Positions 36,701 through 54,700 of a DNA stretch of 64,000 nucleotides are shown in pieces (position 1 is the stretch's first letter; the number at the start of each line of letters is the position of its first letter). The notes beneath the pieces are model-generated. The model worked only from the letters and a program-made list of their open reading frames with translations, made no database searches and was not told where the DNA came from. Origin of the DNA: Archivesica marissinica (lineage: Eukaryota; Mollusca; Bivalvia; Venerida; Vesicomyidae); assembly GCA_014843695.1 (NCBI GenBank), contig JABXNX010000028.1, positions 186,001 to 250,000 on the forward strand, read 5' to 3'. A program made the position numbers and the translations under genes.

Positions 36701-39700
36701 GTACAGTGCTCCATAGATATACATGTACAATGTTCCATAGATATACATGTACAATGTTCCATAGATATACATGTACAGTACAATGTTCCATAGATATACA
36801 TGTACAATGTTCCATAGATATACATGTACAATGTTCCATAGATATACATGTACAGTGCTCCATAGATATACATGTACAATGCTCCATAGATATACATGTA
36901 CAGTACAGTGCTCCATAGATATACATGTACAGTACAGTGCTCCATAGATATACATGTACAGTGCTCCATAGATATACATGTACAGTGTTTCATAGATATA
37001 CATGTACAGTACAGTGTTCCATTGATATACATGTACAGTGTTCCATAGATATACATGTACAATGTTCCATAGATATACATGTACAGTGCTCCATAGATAT
37101 ACATGTACAGTACAGTGCTCAATAGATATACATGTACAATGTTCCATATATATACATGTACATTTTCCATAACCATAGATATACATGTACAGTGTTCCAT
37201 AACCATATATATACATGTGCAGTGTTCCATAGCCATAGATATACATGTACAGTGTTCCATAGCCATATATATATACATTAACAGTGTTCCATATCCATAT
37301 ATATACATGTACAGTGTTCCATAGCCATATATATATACATGTGCAGTGTTCCATAACCATATATATACATGTACAGTGTTCCATAGCCATATATATATAC
37401 ATGTACAGTGTTCCATAGCCATATATATATACATGTACAGTGTTCCATAGCCATATATATATACATGTGCAGTGTTCCATAGCCATAGATATATACATGT
37501 ACAGTGTTCCATAGCCATATATATATACATGTACAGTGTTCCATAGCCATATATATATACATGTGCAGTGTTCCATAGCCATAGATATACATGTACAGTG
37601 TTCCATAGCCATATATATATACATTAACAGTGTTCCATATCCATAGATATACATGTACAGTGTTCCATAGCCATAGATATACATGTACAGTGTTCCATAG
37701 CCATATATATATACATTAACAGTGTTCCATATCCATAGATATACATGTACAGTGTTCCATAGATATACATGTACAGTGTTCCATAGATATACATGTACAG
37801 TGTTCTATAGATATACATGTACAATGTTCCATAGATATACATGTACAGTGTTCCATAGATATACATGTACAGTGTTCCATAGATATACATGTACAGTCTT
37901 CTATAGATATACATGTACAATGTTCCATAGATATACATGTACAGTGTTCCATAGATATACATGTACAATGTTCCATAGATATACATGTACAATGTTCCAT
38001 AGATGTACATGTACAATGTTCCATAGATATACATGTACAGTGTTCCATAGATATACATGTACAGTGTTCCATAGATATACATGTACAGTGTTCCATAGAT
38101 ATACATGTACAATGTTCCATAGATATACATGTACAGTGTTCCATAGATATACATGTACAATGTTCCATAGATATACATGTACAGTGCTCCATAGATATAC
38201 ATGTACAGTACAATGCTCCATAGATATACATGTACAATGTTCCATAGATATACATGTACAGTGTTCCATAGATATACATGTACAATGTTCCATAGATATA
38301 CATGTACAGTGTTCCATAGATATACATGTACAGTGTTCGATATATATACATGTGCAGTGTTCCATAGATATACATGTACAGTACAATGCTCCATAGATAT
38401 ACATGTACAATGTTCCATAGATATACATGTACAATGTTCCATAGATATACATGTACAGTGTTCCATGGATATACATGTACAATGTTCCATAGATATACAT
38501 GTACAGTACAATGCTCCATAGATATACATGTACAGTGTTCCATAGATATACATGTACAGTGTTCTATAGATACACATGTGCAGTGTTCCATAGATATACA
38601 TGTACAGTGTTCCATAGATATACATGTACAGTGTTCCATAGATATACATGTATAGTACAGTGGTCCATAGATATACATGTACAGTGTTCCATAGCTATAC
38701 ATGTACAGTGTTCCATAGATATACATGTACAGTGTTCCATAGATATAAATGTACACTATTCCATAGATATACATGTACAGTGTTCCATAGATATACATGT
38801 ACAGTGTTCCATAGATATACATGTACAATGTTCCATAGATATACATGTACAGTGTTCCATTCCATAGATATACATGTACAGTGTTCCATTCCATAGATAT
38901 ACATGTGCAGTGTTCCATAGATATACATGTACAGTGTTCCATAGATATACATGTACAGTGTTCCATAGATATACATGTGCAGTGTTCCATATATATACAT
39001 GTACACTATTCCATAGATATACATGTACAGTGTTCCATAGATATACATGTACAGTGTTCCATAGATATACATGTACAATGTTCCATAGATATACATGTAC
39101 AGTGTTCCATTCCATAGATATACATGTGCAGTGTTCCATAGATATACATGTACAGTGTTCCATAGATATACATGTGCAGTGTTCCATAGATATACATGTG
39201 CAGTGTTCCATATATATACATGTACAGTGTTCCATAGATATACATGTACAATGTTCCATAGATATACATGTACAATGTTCCATAGATATACATGTACAAT
39301 GTTCCATAGATATACATGTATAGTGTTCCATAGATATACATGTACAGTGTTCCATAGATATCCATGTACAGTACAGTGTTCCATATATATACATGTACAG
39401 TGTTCCATATATATACATGTACAGTGTTCCATAGATATACATGTACAGTACAGTGTTCCATAGATATACATGTACAGTGTTCCATATATATACATGTACA
39501 GTGTTCCATAGATATACATGTACAGTGTTCCATAGATATACATGTACAGTGTTCCATAGATATACATGTACAGTGTTCCAAATATATACATGTACAGTGT
39601 TCCATAGATATACATGTACAGTGTTCCATAGATATACATGTACAGTGTTCCATTGATATACATGTACAGTGTTCCATAGATATACATGTACAATGTTCCA

Positions 39701-42700
39701 TAGATATACATGTACAATGTTCCATAGATATACATGTACAGTGTTCCATAGATATACATGTACAGTGTTCCATAGCCATATATATATATACATGTACAGT
39801 GTTCCATACATATACATGTACAGTGTTCCATAACCATATATATACGTGTACAGTGTTCCATATCCATAGATATACATGTACAATGTTCCATAGATATACA
39901 TGTACAATGTTCCATAGATATACATGTACAATGTTCCATAGATATACATGTACAATGTTCCATAGATATACATGTACAGTGTTCCATAGATATACATGTA
40001 CAATGTTCCATAGATATACATGTACAGTGTTCCATAGATATACATGTACAATGTTCCATAGATATACATGTACAATGTTCCATAGATATACATGTACAGT
40101 GTTCCATAGATATACATGTACAGTGTTCCATAGATATACATGTACAGTGTTCCATAGATATACATGTACAATGTCCATAGATATACATGTACAGTGTTCC
40201 ATAGATATACATGTACAGTGTTCCATAGATATACATGTACAGTGTTCCATATATATACATGTACAATGTTCCATAGATATACATGTACAGTGTTCCATAG
40301 ATATACATGTACAATGTTCCATAGATATACATGTACAATGTTCCATAGATATACATGTACAATGTTCCATATATATACATGTACAGTGTTCCATATATAT
40401 ACATGTACAGTGTTCCATAGATATACATGTACAGTTTTCCATAGATATACATGTACAGTGTTCCATAGATATACATGTACAGTGTTCCATAGATATACAT
40501 GTACAGTGTTCCATAGATATACATGTGCAGTGGTCCATAGATATACATGTGCAGTGCTCCATAGATATATACATGTACAATATTCCATATATATACATGT
40601 ACAGTGTTCCATAGATATACATGTACAGTGTTCCATAGATATACATGTACAGTGTTCCATAGATATACATGTACAGTGTTCCATAGATATACATGTACAA
40701 TGTTCCATAGATATACATGTACAGTGTTCCATAGATATACATGTACAGTGTTCCATATATATACATGTGCAGTGTACCATAGATATACATGTACAGTGTT
40801 CCATAGATATACATGTGCAGTGTTCCATATATATACATGTACAGTGTTCCATAGATATCCATGTACAGTACAGTGTTCCATATATATACATGTACAGTGT
40901 TCCATAGATATACATGTACAGTGTTCCATAGCCATATATATATACATGTACAGTGTTCCATACATATACATGTACAGTGTTCCATATCCATAGATATACA
41001 TATACAATGTTCCATAGATATACATGTACAATGTTCCATAGATATACATGTACAATGTTCCATAGATATGCATGTACAATGTTCCATAGATATACATGTA
41101 CAGTGTTCCATAGATATACATGTACAATGTTCCATAGATATACATGTACAGTGTTCCATAGATATACATGTACAATGTTCCATAGATATACATGTGCAAT
41201 GTTCCATAGATATACATGTACAGTGTTCCATAGATATACATGTACAGTGTTCCATAGATATACATGTACAATGTTCCATAGATATACATGTACAATGTTC
41301 CATAGATATACATGTACAGTGTTCCATAGATATACATGTACAGTGTTCCATAGATATACATGTACAATGTTCCATAGATATACATGTACAGTGTTCCATA
41401 GATATACATGTACAGTGTTCCATAGATATACATGTACAGTGTTCCATAGATATACATGTACAGTGTTCCATTCCATAGATATACATGTGCAGTGTTCCAT
41501 AGATATACATGTGCAGTGCTCCATAGATATATACATGTGTACAATATTCCATATATATACATGTACAGTGTTCCATAGATATACATGTACAGTGTTCCAT
41601 AGATATACATGTACAGTGTTCCATAGATATACATGTACAGTGTTCCATAGATATACATGTACAATGTTCCATAGATATACATGTACAGTGTTCCATAGAT
41701 ATACATGTACAGTGTTCCATATATATACATGTGCAGTGTTCCATATATATACATGTACAATGTTCCATAGATATACATGTACAGTGTTCCATAGATATAC
41801 ATGTGCAGTGTTCCATATATATACATGTACAGTGTTCCATAGATATCCATGTACAGTACAGTGTTCCATATATATACATGTACAGTGTTCCATATATATA
41901 CATGTACGGTGTTCCATAGATATACATGTACAGTGTTCCATAGATATACATGTACAGTACAGTGTTCCATAGATATACATGTACAGTCTTCCATATATAT
42001 ACATGTACAGTGTTCCATAGATATACATGTATAGTGTTCCATAGATATACATGTACAGTGTTCCATAGATATACATGTACAGTAGAGTGGTCCATAGATA
42101 TACATGTACAGTGTTCCATAGATATACATGTACAGTGTTCCATAGATATACATGTACAGTACAGTGGTCCATAGATATACATGTACAGTGTTCCATAGAT
42201 ATACATGTACAGTGTTCCATAGATATAAATGTACACTATTCCATAGATATACATGTACAGTGTTCCATAGATATACATGTACAATGTTCCATAGATATAC
42301 ATGTACAGTGTTCCATTCCATAGATATACATGTGCAGTGTTCCATAGATATACATGTACAGTGTTCCATAGATATACATGTACAGTGTTCCATAGATATA
42401 CATGTGCAGTGTTCCATATATATACATGTACAATGTTCCATAGATATACATGTACAGTGTTCCATAGATATACATGTACAATGTTCCATAGATATACATG
42501 TACAGTGTTCCATAGATATACATGTACAGTGTTCCATAGATATACATGTACAGTGTTCCATAGATATACATGTACAGTGTTCCATAGATATACATGTACA
42601 GTGTTCCATAGATATACATGTACAGTGTTCCATAGATATACATGTACAATGTTCCATAGATATACATGTACAGTGTTCCATAGATATACATGTACAGTGT

Positions 42701-45700
42701 TCCATATATATACATGTGCAGTGTTCCATAGATATACATGTACAATGTTCGATAGATATACATGTACAGTGTTCCATAGATATACATGTGCAGTGTTCCA
42801 TATATATACATGTACAGTGTTTGATAGATATACATGTACAATGTTCTATAGATATACATGCACAGTGTTCCATAGATATACATGTACAATGTTCCATAGA
42901 TATACATGTACAGTGTTCCATAGATATATGTGTAGTGTTCCATAGATATACATGTACAGTGTTCCATAGATATACATGTACAATGTTCCATAGATATACA
43001 TGTACAGTGTTCCATGGATATACATGTACAGTGTTCTATATATAAACATGTACAGTACAATGTTCCATAAATATACATGTACAATGTTCCATAGATATAC
43101 ATGTACAGTACAGTGTTCCATATATATACATGTACAGTGTTCCATAGATATACATGTACAGTGTTCCTTAGATATACATGTACAGTGTTCCATAGATATA
43201 CATGTGCTGTGTTCGATATATATACATGTGCAGTGTTCGATATATATACATGTACTGTGTTCCATAGATATACATGTACAGTGTTCCATAGATATACATG
43301 TACAGTGTTCCATAGATATACATGTACAGTGTTCCATAGATATACATGTACAGTGTTCCATAGATATACATGTACAGTGTTCCATAGATATACATGTACA
43401 GTACAATGTTCCATAGGTATACATGTACAGTGTTCCATAGATATACATGTACAGTACAATGTTCCATAGATATACATGTACAGTGTTCCATATCCATAGA
43501 TATACATGTACAGTGTTCCATAGATATACATGTACAATGTTCCATAGATATACATGTACAGTGTTCCATATATATACATGTGCAGTGTTCGATATATATA
43601 CATGTACTGTGTTCCATAGATATACATGTACAGTGTTCCATAGATATACATGTACAGTGTTCCATAGATATACATGTACAGTGTTCCATAGATATACATG
43701 TACAGTGTTCCATAGATATACATGTGCAGTGTTCCATAGATATACATGTGCAGTGTTCCATAGATATACATGTACAATGCTCCATAGATATACATGTACA
43801 ATGTTCCATAGATATACATGTACAGTGTTCCATAGATATACATGTACAGTGTTCCATAGATATACATGTACAGTGTTCCATAGATATACATGTACAATGT
43901 TCCATAGATATACATGTATAGTGTTCTATAGATATACATGTACAGTGTTCCATAGATATACATGTACAATGTACCATAGATATACATGTACAATATTCCA
44001 TAGATATACATGTATAGTGTTCCATAGATATACATGTACAATGTTCCATATATATACATGTACAGTGTTCCATAGATATACATGTACAATGTTCCATAGA
44101 TATACATGTACAATGTTCCATGGATATACATGTACATTGTTCAATGGATATACATGTACAGTGTTCTATATATAAACATGTACAGTACAATGTTCCATAG
44201 ATATACATGTACAATGTTCCATAGATATACATGTACAGTACAGTGTTCCATAGATATACATGTACAGTGTTCCATAGATATACATGTACAGTGTTCCATA
44301 GATATACATGTACAATGTTCCATATATATACATGTACAGTGTTCCATAGATATACATGTACAATGTTCCATAGATATACATGTACAATGATCCATAGATA
44401 TACATGTACAGTGTTCCATATATATACATGTACAGTGCTCCATAGATATACATGTACACTGTTCCATATATATACATGTACAGTGTTCCATATATATACA
44501 TGTACAGTGTTCCATAGATATACATGTACAATGTTCCATAGATATACATGTACAGTGCTCCATATATATACATGTGTAGTGTTCCATAGATATACATGTT
44601 CAGTGTTCCATAGATATACATGTACAGTGTTCCATATATATACATGTACAGTGTTCCATAGATATACATGTACAGTGTTCCATATATATACATGTACAAT
44701 GTTCCATAGATATACATGTACAATGTTCCATATATATACATGTACAGTGTTCCATAGATATCCATGTACAGTACAGTGTTCCATAGATATACATGTACAA
44801 TGTTCCATATATATATACATGTACAGTGTTCCATAGATATACATGTACAGTGTTCCATAGATATACATGTACAGTACAGTGTTCCATTCCATATATATAT
44901 ACATGTGCAGTGTTCCATATATATACATGTACAATGTTCCATAGATATACATGTACAGTGTTCCATAGATATACATGTACAATGTTCCATAGATATACAT
45001 GTGCAGTGTTCCATATATATACATGTACAATGTTCCATAGATATACATGTACAGTGTTCCATAGATATACATGTACAATGTTCCTTAGATATACATGTAC
45101 AGTGTTCCATAGATATACATGTACACTGTTCCATAGATATACGTGTAGTGTTCCATAGATATACATGTACAGTGTTCTATAGATATACATGCACAGTGTT
45201 CCATAGATATACATGTACAATGTTCCATAGATATACATGTACAGTGTTCCATAGATATACGTGTAGTGTTCCATAGATATACATGTACAGTGTTCCATAG
45301 ATATACATGTACAATGTTCCATAGATATACATGTACAGTGTTCCATGGATATACATGTACAGTGTTCTATATATAAACATGTACAGTACAATGTTCCATA
45401 AATATACATGTACAATGTTCCATAGATATACATGTACAGTACAGTGTTCCATATATATACATGTACAGTGTTCCATAGATATACATGTACAGTGTTCCAT
45501 AGATATACATGTACAGTGTTCCATAGATATACATGTGCAGTGTTCGATATATATACATGTGCAGTGTTCGATATATATACATGTACTGTGTTCCATAGAT
45601 ATACATGTACAGTGTTCCATAGATATACATGTACAGTGTTCCATAGATATACATGTACAGTGTTCCATAGATATACATGTACAGTGTTCCATAGATATAC

Positions 45701-48700
45701 ATGTACAGTGTTCCATAGATATACATGTACAGTGTTCCATAGGTATACATGTACAGTACAATGTTCCATAGATATACATGTACAGTACAATGTTCCATAG
45801 ATATACATGTACAGTGTTCCATAGATATACATGTACAGTGTTCCATAGATATACATGTACAATGTTCCATAGATATACATGTACAGTGTTCCATATATAT
45901 ACATGTGCAGTGTTCGATATATATACATGTACTGTTCCATAGATATACATGTACAGTGTTCCATAGATATACATGTACAATGTTCCATAGATATACATGT
46001 ACAGTGTTCCATAGATATACATGTACAATGTTCCATAGATATACATGTACAATGATCCATAGATATACATGTACAGTGTTCCATAGATATACATGTACAG
46101 TGCTCCATAGATATACATGTACACTGTTCCATAGATATACATGTGCAGTGTTCCATAGATATACATGTGCAGTGTTCCATATATATACATGTGCAGTGTT
46201 CTATAGATATACATGTACAATGTTCCATAGATATACATGTACAGTGCTCCATATATATACATGTGCAGTGTTCCATAGATATACATGTTCAGTGTTCCAT
46301 ATATATACATGTACAGTGTTCCATAGATATACATGTACAATGTTCCATTGATATACATGTACAATGTTCCATAGATATACATGTACAGTGTTCCATAGAT
46401 ATACATGTACAGTGTCCCATAGATATCCATGTACAGTATAGTGTTCCATAGATATACATGTACAGTGTTCCATATATATACATGTACAGTGTTCCATAGA
46501 TATACATGTACAGTGTTCCATAGATATACATGTACAGTACAGTGTTCCATAGATATACATGTACAGTGTTCCATATATATACCTGTACAGTGTTCCATAG
46601 ATATACATGTGCAGTGTTCGATATATATACATGTGCAGTGTTCGATATATATACATGTACTGTGTTCCATAGATATACATGTACAGTGTTCCATAGATAT
46701 ACATGTACAGTGTTCCATAGATATACATGTACAGTGTTCCATAGATATACATGTACAGTGTTCCATAGATATACATGTACAGTGTTCCATAGATATACAT
46801 GTACAGTACAATGTTCCATAGGTATACATGTACAGTACAATGTTCCATAGATATACATGTACAGTACAATGTTCCATAGATATACATGTACAGTGTTCCA
46901 TATCCATAGATATACATGTACAGTGTTCCATAGATATACATGTACAATGTTCCATAGATATACATGTACAGTGTTCCATATATATACATGTGCAGTGTTC
47001 GATATATATACATGTACTGTGTTCCATAGATATACATGTACAGTGTTCCATAGATATACATGTACAATGTTCCATATATATACATGTACAGTGTTCCATA
47101 GATATACATGTACAATGTTCCATAGATATACATGTACAATGATCCATAGATATACATGTACAGTGTTCCATAGATATACATGTACAGTGCTCCATAGATA
47201 TACATGTACACTGTTCCATAGATATACATGTGCAGTGTTCCATAGATATACATGTGCAGTGTTCCATATATATACATGTGCAGTGTTCCATAGATATACA
47301 TGTACAATGTTCCATAGATATACATGTACAGTGCTCCATATATATACATGTGCAGTGTTCCATAGATATACATGTTCAGTGTTCCATAGATATACATGTA
47401 CAGTGTTCCATAGATATACATGTACAGTGTTCCATAGATATACATGTACAGTGTTCCATATATATACATGTACAATGTTCCATTGATATACATGTACAAT
47501 GTTCCATAGATATACATGTACAGTGTTCCATAGATATACATGTACAGTGTCCCATAGATATCCATGTACAGTATAGTGTTCCATAGATATACATGTACAG
47601 TGTTCCATATATATACATGTACAGTGTTCCATAGATATACATGTACAGTGTTCCATAGATATACATGTACAGTACAGTGTTCCATAGATATACATGTACA
47701 GTGTTCCATATATATACCTGTACAGTGTTCCATAGATATACATGTACAGTGTTCCATAGATATACATGTACAGTACAGTGTTCCATTGATATACATGTAC
47801 AGTGTTCCATATATATACATGTACAGTGTTCCATAGATATACATGTACAATGTTCCATAGATATACATGTATAATGTTCCATAGATATACATGTACAGTG
47901 TTCCATTGATATACATGTACAGTGTTCCATAGATATACATGTACAGTACAGTGTTCCATTCCATATATATATACATGTGCAGTGTTCCATATATATACAT
48001 GTACAATGTTCCATAGATATACATGTACAGTGTTCCATAGATATACATGTACAATGTTCCATAGATATACATGTGCAGTGTTCCATATATATACATGTAC
48101 AATGTTCCATAGATATACATGTACAGTGTTCCATAGATATACATGTACAATGTTCCATAGATATACATGTACAATGTTCCATAGATATACATGTACAGTG
48201 TTCTATATATAAACATGTACAGTACAATGTTCCATAAATATACATGTACAATGTTCCATAGATATACATGTACAGTACAGTGTTCCATATATATACATGT
48301 ACAGTGTTCCATAGATATACATGTACAGTGTTCCATAGATATACATGTACAGTGTTCCATAGATATACATGTGCAGTGTTCGATATATATACATGTGCAG
48401 TGTTCGATATATATACATGTACTGTGTTCCATAGATATACATGTACAGTGTTCCATAGATATACATGTACAGTGTTCCATAGATATACATGTACAGTGTT
48501 CCATAGATATACATGTACAATGTTCCATAGATATACATGTACAATGTTCCATAGATATACATGTACAGTGTTCCATAGATATACATGTACAGTGTTCCAT
48601 AGATATACATGTACACTGTTCCATAGATATACATGTACAGTGTTCCATAGATATACATGTACATGTTCCATAGATATACATGTACAGTGTTCCATAGATA

Positions 48701-51700
48701 TACATGTACAGTGTTCCATAGATATACATGTACAGTGTTCCATAGATATACATGTACAGTGTTCCATATATATACATGTACAGTGTTCCATAGATATACA
48801 TGTACAGTGTTCCATAGATATACATGTACAGTGTTCCATAGATATACATGTACAGTGTTCCATAGATATACATGTACAGTGTTCCATAGATATACATGTA
48901 CAATGTTCCATAGATATACATGTACAGTATGTTCCATAGATATACATGTACAGTGTTCCATAGATATACATGTACAGTGTTCCATAGATATACATGTACA
49001 GTGTTCCATATATATACATGTACAGTGTTCCATAGATATACATGTACAGTGTTCCATAGATATACATGTACAGTACAGTGTTCCATAGATATACATGTAC
49101 AGTGTTCCATATATATACCTGTACAGTGTTCCATAGATATACATGTACAGTGTTCCATAGATATACATGTACAGTACAGTGTTCCATTGATATACATGTA
49201 CAGTGTTCCATATATATACATGTACAGTGTTCCATAGATATACATGTACAATGTTCCATAGATATACATGTATAATGTTCCATAGATATACATGTACAGT
49301 GTTCCATTGATATACATGTACAGTGTTCCATAGATATACATGTACAGTACAGTGTTCCATTCCATATATATATACATGTGCAGTGTTCCATATATATACA
49401 TGTACAATGTTCCATAGATATACATGTACAGTGTTCCATAGATATACATGTACAATGTTCCATAGATATACATGTGCAGTGTTCCATATATATACATGTA
49501 CAATGTTCCATAGATATACATGTACAGTGTTCCATAGATATACATGTACAATGTTCCATAGATATACATGTACAATGTTCCATAGATATACATGTACAGT
49601 GTTCTATATATAAACATGTACAGTACAATGTTCCATAAATATACATGTACAATGTTCCATAGATATACATGTACAGTACAGTGTTCCATATATATACATG
49701 TACAGTGTTCCATAGATATACATGTACAGTGTTCCATAGATATACATGTACAGTGTTCCATAGATATACATGTGCAGTGTTCGATATATATACATGTGCA
49801 GTGTTCGATATATATACATGTACTGTGTTCCATAGATATACATGTACAGTGTTCCATAGATATACATGTACAGTGTTCCATAGATATACATGTACAGTGT
49901 TCCATAGATATACATGTACAGTGTTCCATAGATATACATGTACAGTGTTCCATAGATATACATGTGCAGTGTTCCATAGATATACATGTGCAGTGTTCCA
50001 TAGATATACATGTACAATGCTCCATAGATATACATGTACAATGTTCCATATATATACATGTACAGTGTTCCATAGATATACATGTACAGTGTTCCATAGA
50101 TATACATGTACAGTGTTCCATAGATATACATGTACAATGTTCCATAGATATACATGTATAGTGTTCTATAGATATACATGTACAGTGTTCCATAGATATA
50201 CATGTACAATGTTCCATATATATACATGTACAATATTCCATAGATATACATGTACAGTGTTCCATAGATATACATGTACAATGTTCCATAGATATACATG
50301 TACAGTGCTCCATAGATATACATGTACACTGGTCCATAGATATACATGTACAGTGTTCCATAGATATACATGTACAGTGTTCCATAGATATACATGTACA
50401 GTGTTCCATAGATATACATGTACAGTACAATGTTCCATAGATATACATGTACAGTGTTCCATATCCATAGATATACATGTACAGTGTTCCATAGATATAC
50501 ATGTACAATGTTCCATAGATATACATGTACAGTGTTCCATAGATATACATGTACAGTGTTCCATAGATATACATGTACAGTGTTCCATAGATATACATGT
50601 ACAGTGTTCCATAGATATACATGTGCAGTGTTCCATAGATATACATGTGCAGTGTTCCATAGATATACATGTACACTCCTCCATAGATATACATGTACAA
50701 TGTTCCATAGATATACATGTACAGTGTTCCATAGATATACATGTACAGTGTTCCATAGATATACATGTACAGTGTTCCATAGATATACATGTACAATGTT
50801 CCATAGATATACATGTATAGTGTTCTATAGATATACATGTACAGTGTTCCATAGATATACATGTACAATGTTCCATAGATATACATGTACAATATTCCAT
50901 AGATATACATGTATAGTGTTCCATAGATATACATGTACAATGTTCCATATATATACATGTCCAGTGTTCCATAGATATACATGTACAATGTTCCATAGAT
51001 ATACATGTACAATGTTCCATGGATATACATGTACATTGTTCTATGGATATACATGTACAGTGTTCTATATATAAACATGTACAGTACAATGTTCCATAGA
51101 TATACATGTACAATGTTCCATAGATATACATGTACAGTACAGTGTTCCATAGATATACATGTACAGTGTTCCATAGATATACATGTACAATGTTCCATAT
51201 ATATACATGTACAGTGTTCCATAGATATACATGTACAATGTTCCATAGATATACATGTACAATGATCCATAGATATACATGTACAGTGTTCCATATATAT
51301 ACATGTACAGTGCTCCATAGATATACATGTACACTGTTCCATAGATATACATGTACAGTGTTCCATAGATATACATGTGCAGTGTTCCATAGATATACAT
51401 GTGCAGTGTTCCATAGATATACATGTACAATGCTCCATAGATATACATGTACAATGTTCCATAGATATATATGTACAGTGTTCCATAGATATACATGTAC
51501 AGTGTTCCATAGATATACATGTACAGTGTTCCATAGATATACATGTACAATGTTCCATAGATATACATGTATAGTGTTTTATAGATATACATGTACAGTG
51601 TTCCATAGATATACATGTACAATGTTCTATATATATACATGTACAATATTCCATAGATATACATGTACAGTGTTCCATAGATATACATGTACAATGTTCC

Positions 51701-54700
51701 ATAGATATACATGTACAGTGCTCCATAGATATACATGTACACTGGTCCATAGATATACATGTACAGTGTTCCATAGATATACATGTACAGTGTTCCATAG
51801 ATATACATGTACAGTGTTCCATAGATATACATGTACAGTACAATGTTCCATAGATATACATGTACAGTGTTCCATATCCATAGATATACATGTACAGTGT
51901 TCCATAGATATACATGTACAATGTTCCATAGATATACATGTACAGTGTTCCATATATATACATGTGCAGTGTTTGATATATATACATGTACTGTGTTCCA
52001 TAGATATACATGTACAGTGTTCCATAGATATACATGTACAGTGTTCCATAGATATACATGTACAGTGTTCCATAGATATACATGTACAGTGTTCCATAGA
52101 TATACATGTGCAGTGTTCCATAGATATACATGTGCAGTGTTCCATAGATATACATGTACAGTGTTCCATAGATATACATGTACAGTGTTCCATAGATATA
52201 CATGTACAGTGTTCCATAGATATACATGTACAGTGTTCCATAGATATACATGTACAGTGTTCCATAGATATACATGTACAATGTTCCATAGATATACATG
52301 TATAGTGTTCTATAGATATACATGTACAGTGTTCCATAGATATACATGTACAATGTTCCATAGATATACATGTACAATATTCCATAGATATACATGTATA
52401 GTGTTCCATAGATATACATGTACAATGTTCCATAGATATACATGTACAATGTTCCATAGATATACATGTACAGTACAGTGTTCCATTCCATATATATATA
52501 CATGTGCAGTGTTCCATATATATACATGTACAATGTTCCATAGATATACATGTACAGTGTTCCATAGATATACATGTACAATGTTCCATAGATATACATG
52601 TGCAGTGTTCCATATATATACATGTACAATGTTCCATAGATATACATGTACAGTGTTCCATAGATATACATGTACAATGTTCCATAGATATACATGTACA
52701 GTGTTCCATAGATATACATGTACAGTGTTCCATAGATATACATGTACAGTGTTCCATAGATATACATGTACAGTGTTCCATATATATACATGTACAGTGT
52801 TCCATAGATATACATGTACAGTGTTCCATAGATATACATGTACACTGTTCCATAGATATACGTGTAGTGTTCCATAGATATACATGTACAGTGTTCTATA
52901 GATATACATGCACAGTGTTCCATAGATATACATGTACAATGTTCCATAGATATACATGTACAGTGTTCCATAGATATACGTGTAGTGTTCCATAGATATA
53001 CATGTACAGTGTTCCATAGATATACATGTACAGTGTTCCATAGATATACATGTACAGTGTTCCATAGATATACATGTACAGTGTTCCATAGATATACATG
53101 TACAGTGTTCCATAGATATACATGTACAGTGTTCCATAGATATACATGTACAGTACAATGTTCCATAGGTATACATGTACAGTACAATGTTCCATAGATA
53201 TACATGTACAGTACAATGTTCCATAGATATACATGTACAGTGTTCCATATCCATAGATATACATGTACAGTGTTCCATAGATATACATGTACAATGTTCC
53301 ATAGATATACATGTACAGTGTTCCATATATATACATGTGCAGTGTTCGATATATATACATGTACTGTGTTCCATAGATATACATGTACAGTGTTCCATAG
53401 ATATACATGTACAATGTTCCATATATATACATGTACAGTGTTCCATAGATATACATGTACAATGTTCCATAGATATACATGTACAATGATCCATAGATAT
53501 ACATGTACAGTGTTCCATAGATATACATGTACAGTGCTCCATAGATATACATGTACATGTTCCATAGATATACATGTGCAGTGTTCCATAGATATACATG
53601 TGCAGTGTTCCATATATATACATGTGCAGTGTTCCATAGATATACATGTACAATGTTCCATAGATATACATGTACAGTGCTCCATATATATACATGTGCA
53701 GTGTTCCATAGATATACATGTTCAGTGTTCCATAGATATACATGTACAGTGTTCCATAGATATACATGTACAGTGTTCCATAGATATACATGTACAGTGT
53801 TCCATATATATACATGTACAATGTTCCATAGATATACATGTACAATGTTCCATAGATATACATGTACAGTGTTCCTAGATATACATGTACAGTGTCCCAT
53901 AGATATCCATGTACAGTATAGTGTTCCATAGATATACATGTACAGTGTTCCATATATATACATGTACAGTGTTCCATAGATATACATGTACAGTGTTCCA
54001 TAGATATACATGTACAGTACAGTGTTCCATAGATATACATGTACAGTGTTCCATATATATATACCTGTACAGTGTTCCATAGATATACATGTACAGTGTT
54101 CCATAGATATACATGTACAGTACAGTGTTCCATTGATATACATGTACAGTGTTCCATATATATACATGTACAGTGTTCCATAGATATACATGTACAATGT
54201 TCCATAGATATACATGTATAATGTTCCATAGATATACATGTACAATGTTCCATTGATATACATGTACAGTGTTCCATAGATATACATGTACAGTACAGTG
54301 TTCCATTCCATATATATATACATGTGCAGTGTTCCATATATATACATGTACAATGTTCCATAGATATACATGTACAGTGTTCCATAGATATACATGTACA
54401 ATGTTCCATAGATATACATGTGCAGTGTTCCATATATATACATGTACAATGTTCCATAGATATACATGTACAGTGTTCCATAGATATACATGTACAGTGT
54501 TCCATAGATATACATGTACAGTGTTCCATAGATATACATGTACATGTTCCATAGATATACATGTACAGTGTTCCATAGATATACATGTACAGTGTTCCAT
54601 AGATATACATGTACAGTGTTCCATATATATACATGTACAGTGTTCCATAGATATACATGTACAGTGTTCCATAGATATACATGTACACTGTTCCATAGAT

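Noticed and set aside
46201..53709. 2502-codon minus-strand open frame and many other giant frames over the satellite
   Set aside because: They follow from 24/30-bp units without stops. They overlap in nearly all frames, change frame only where 29-bp units occur, and show no non-repeat coding, promoter or splice evidence.
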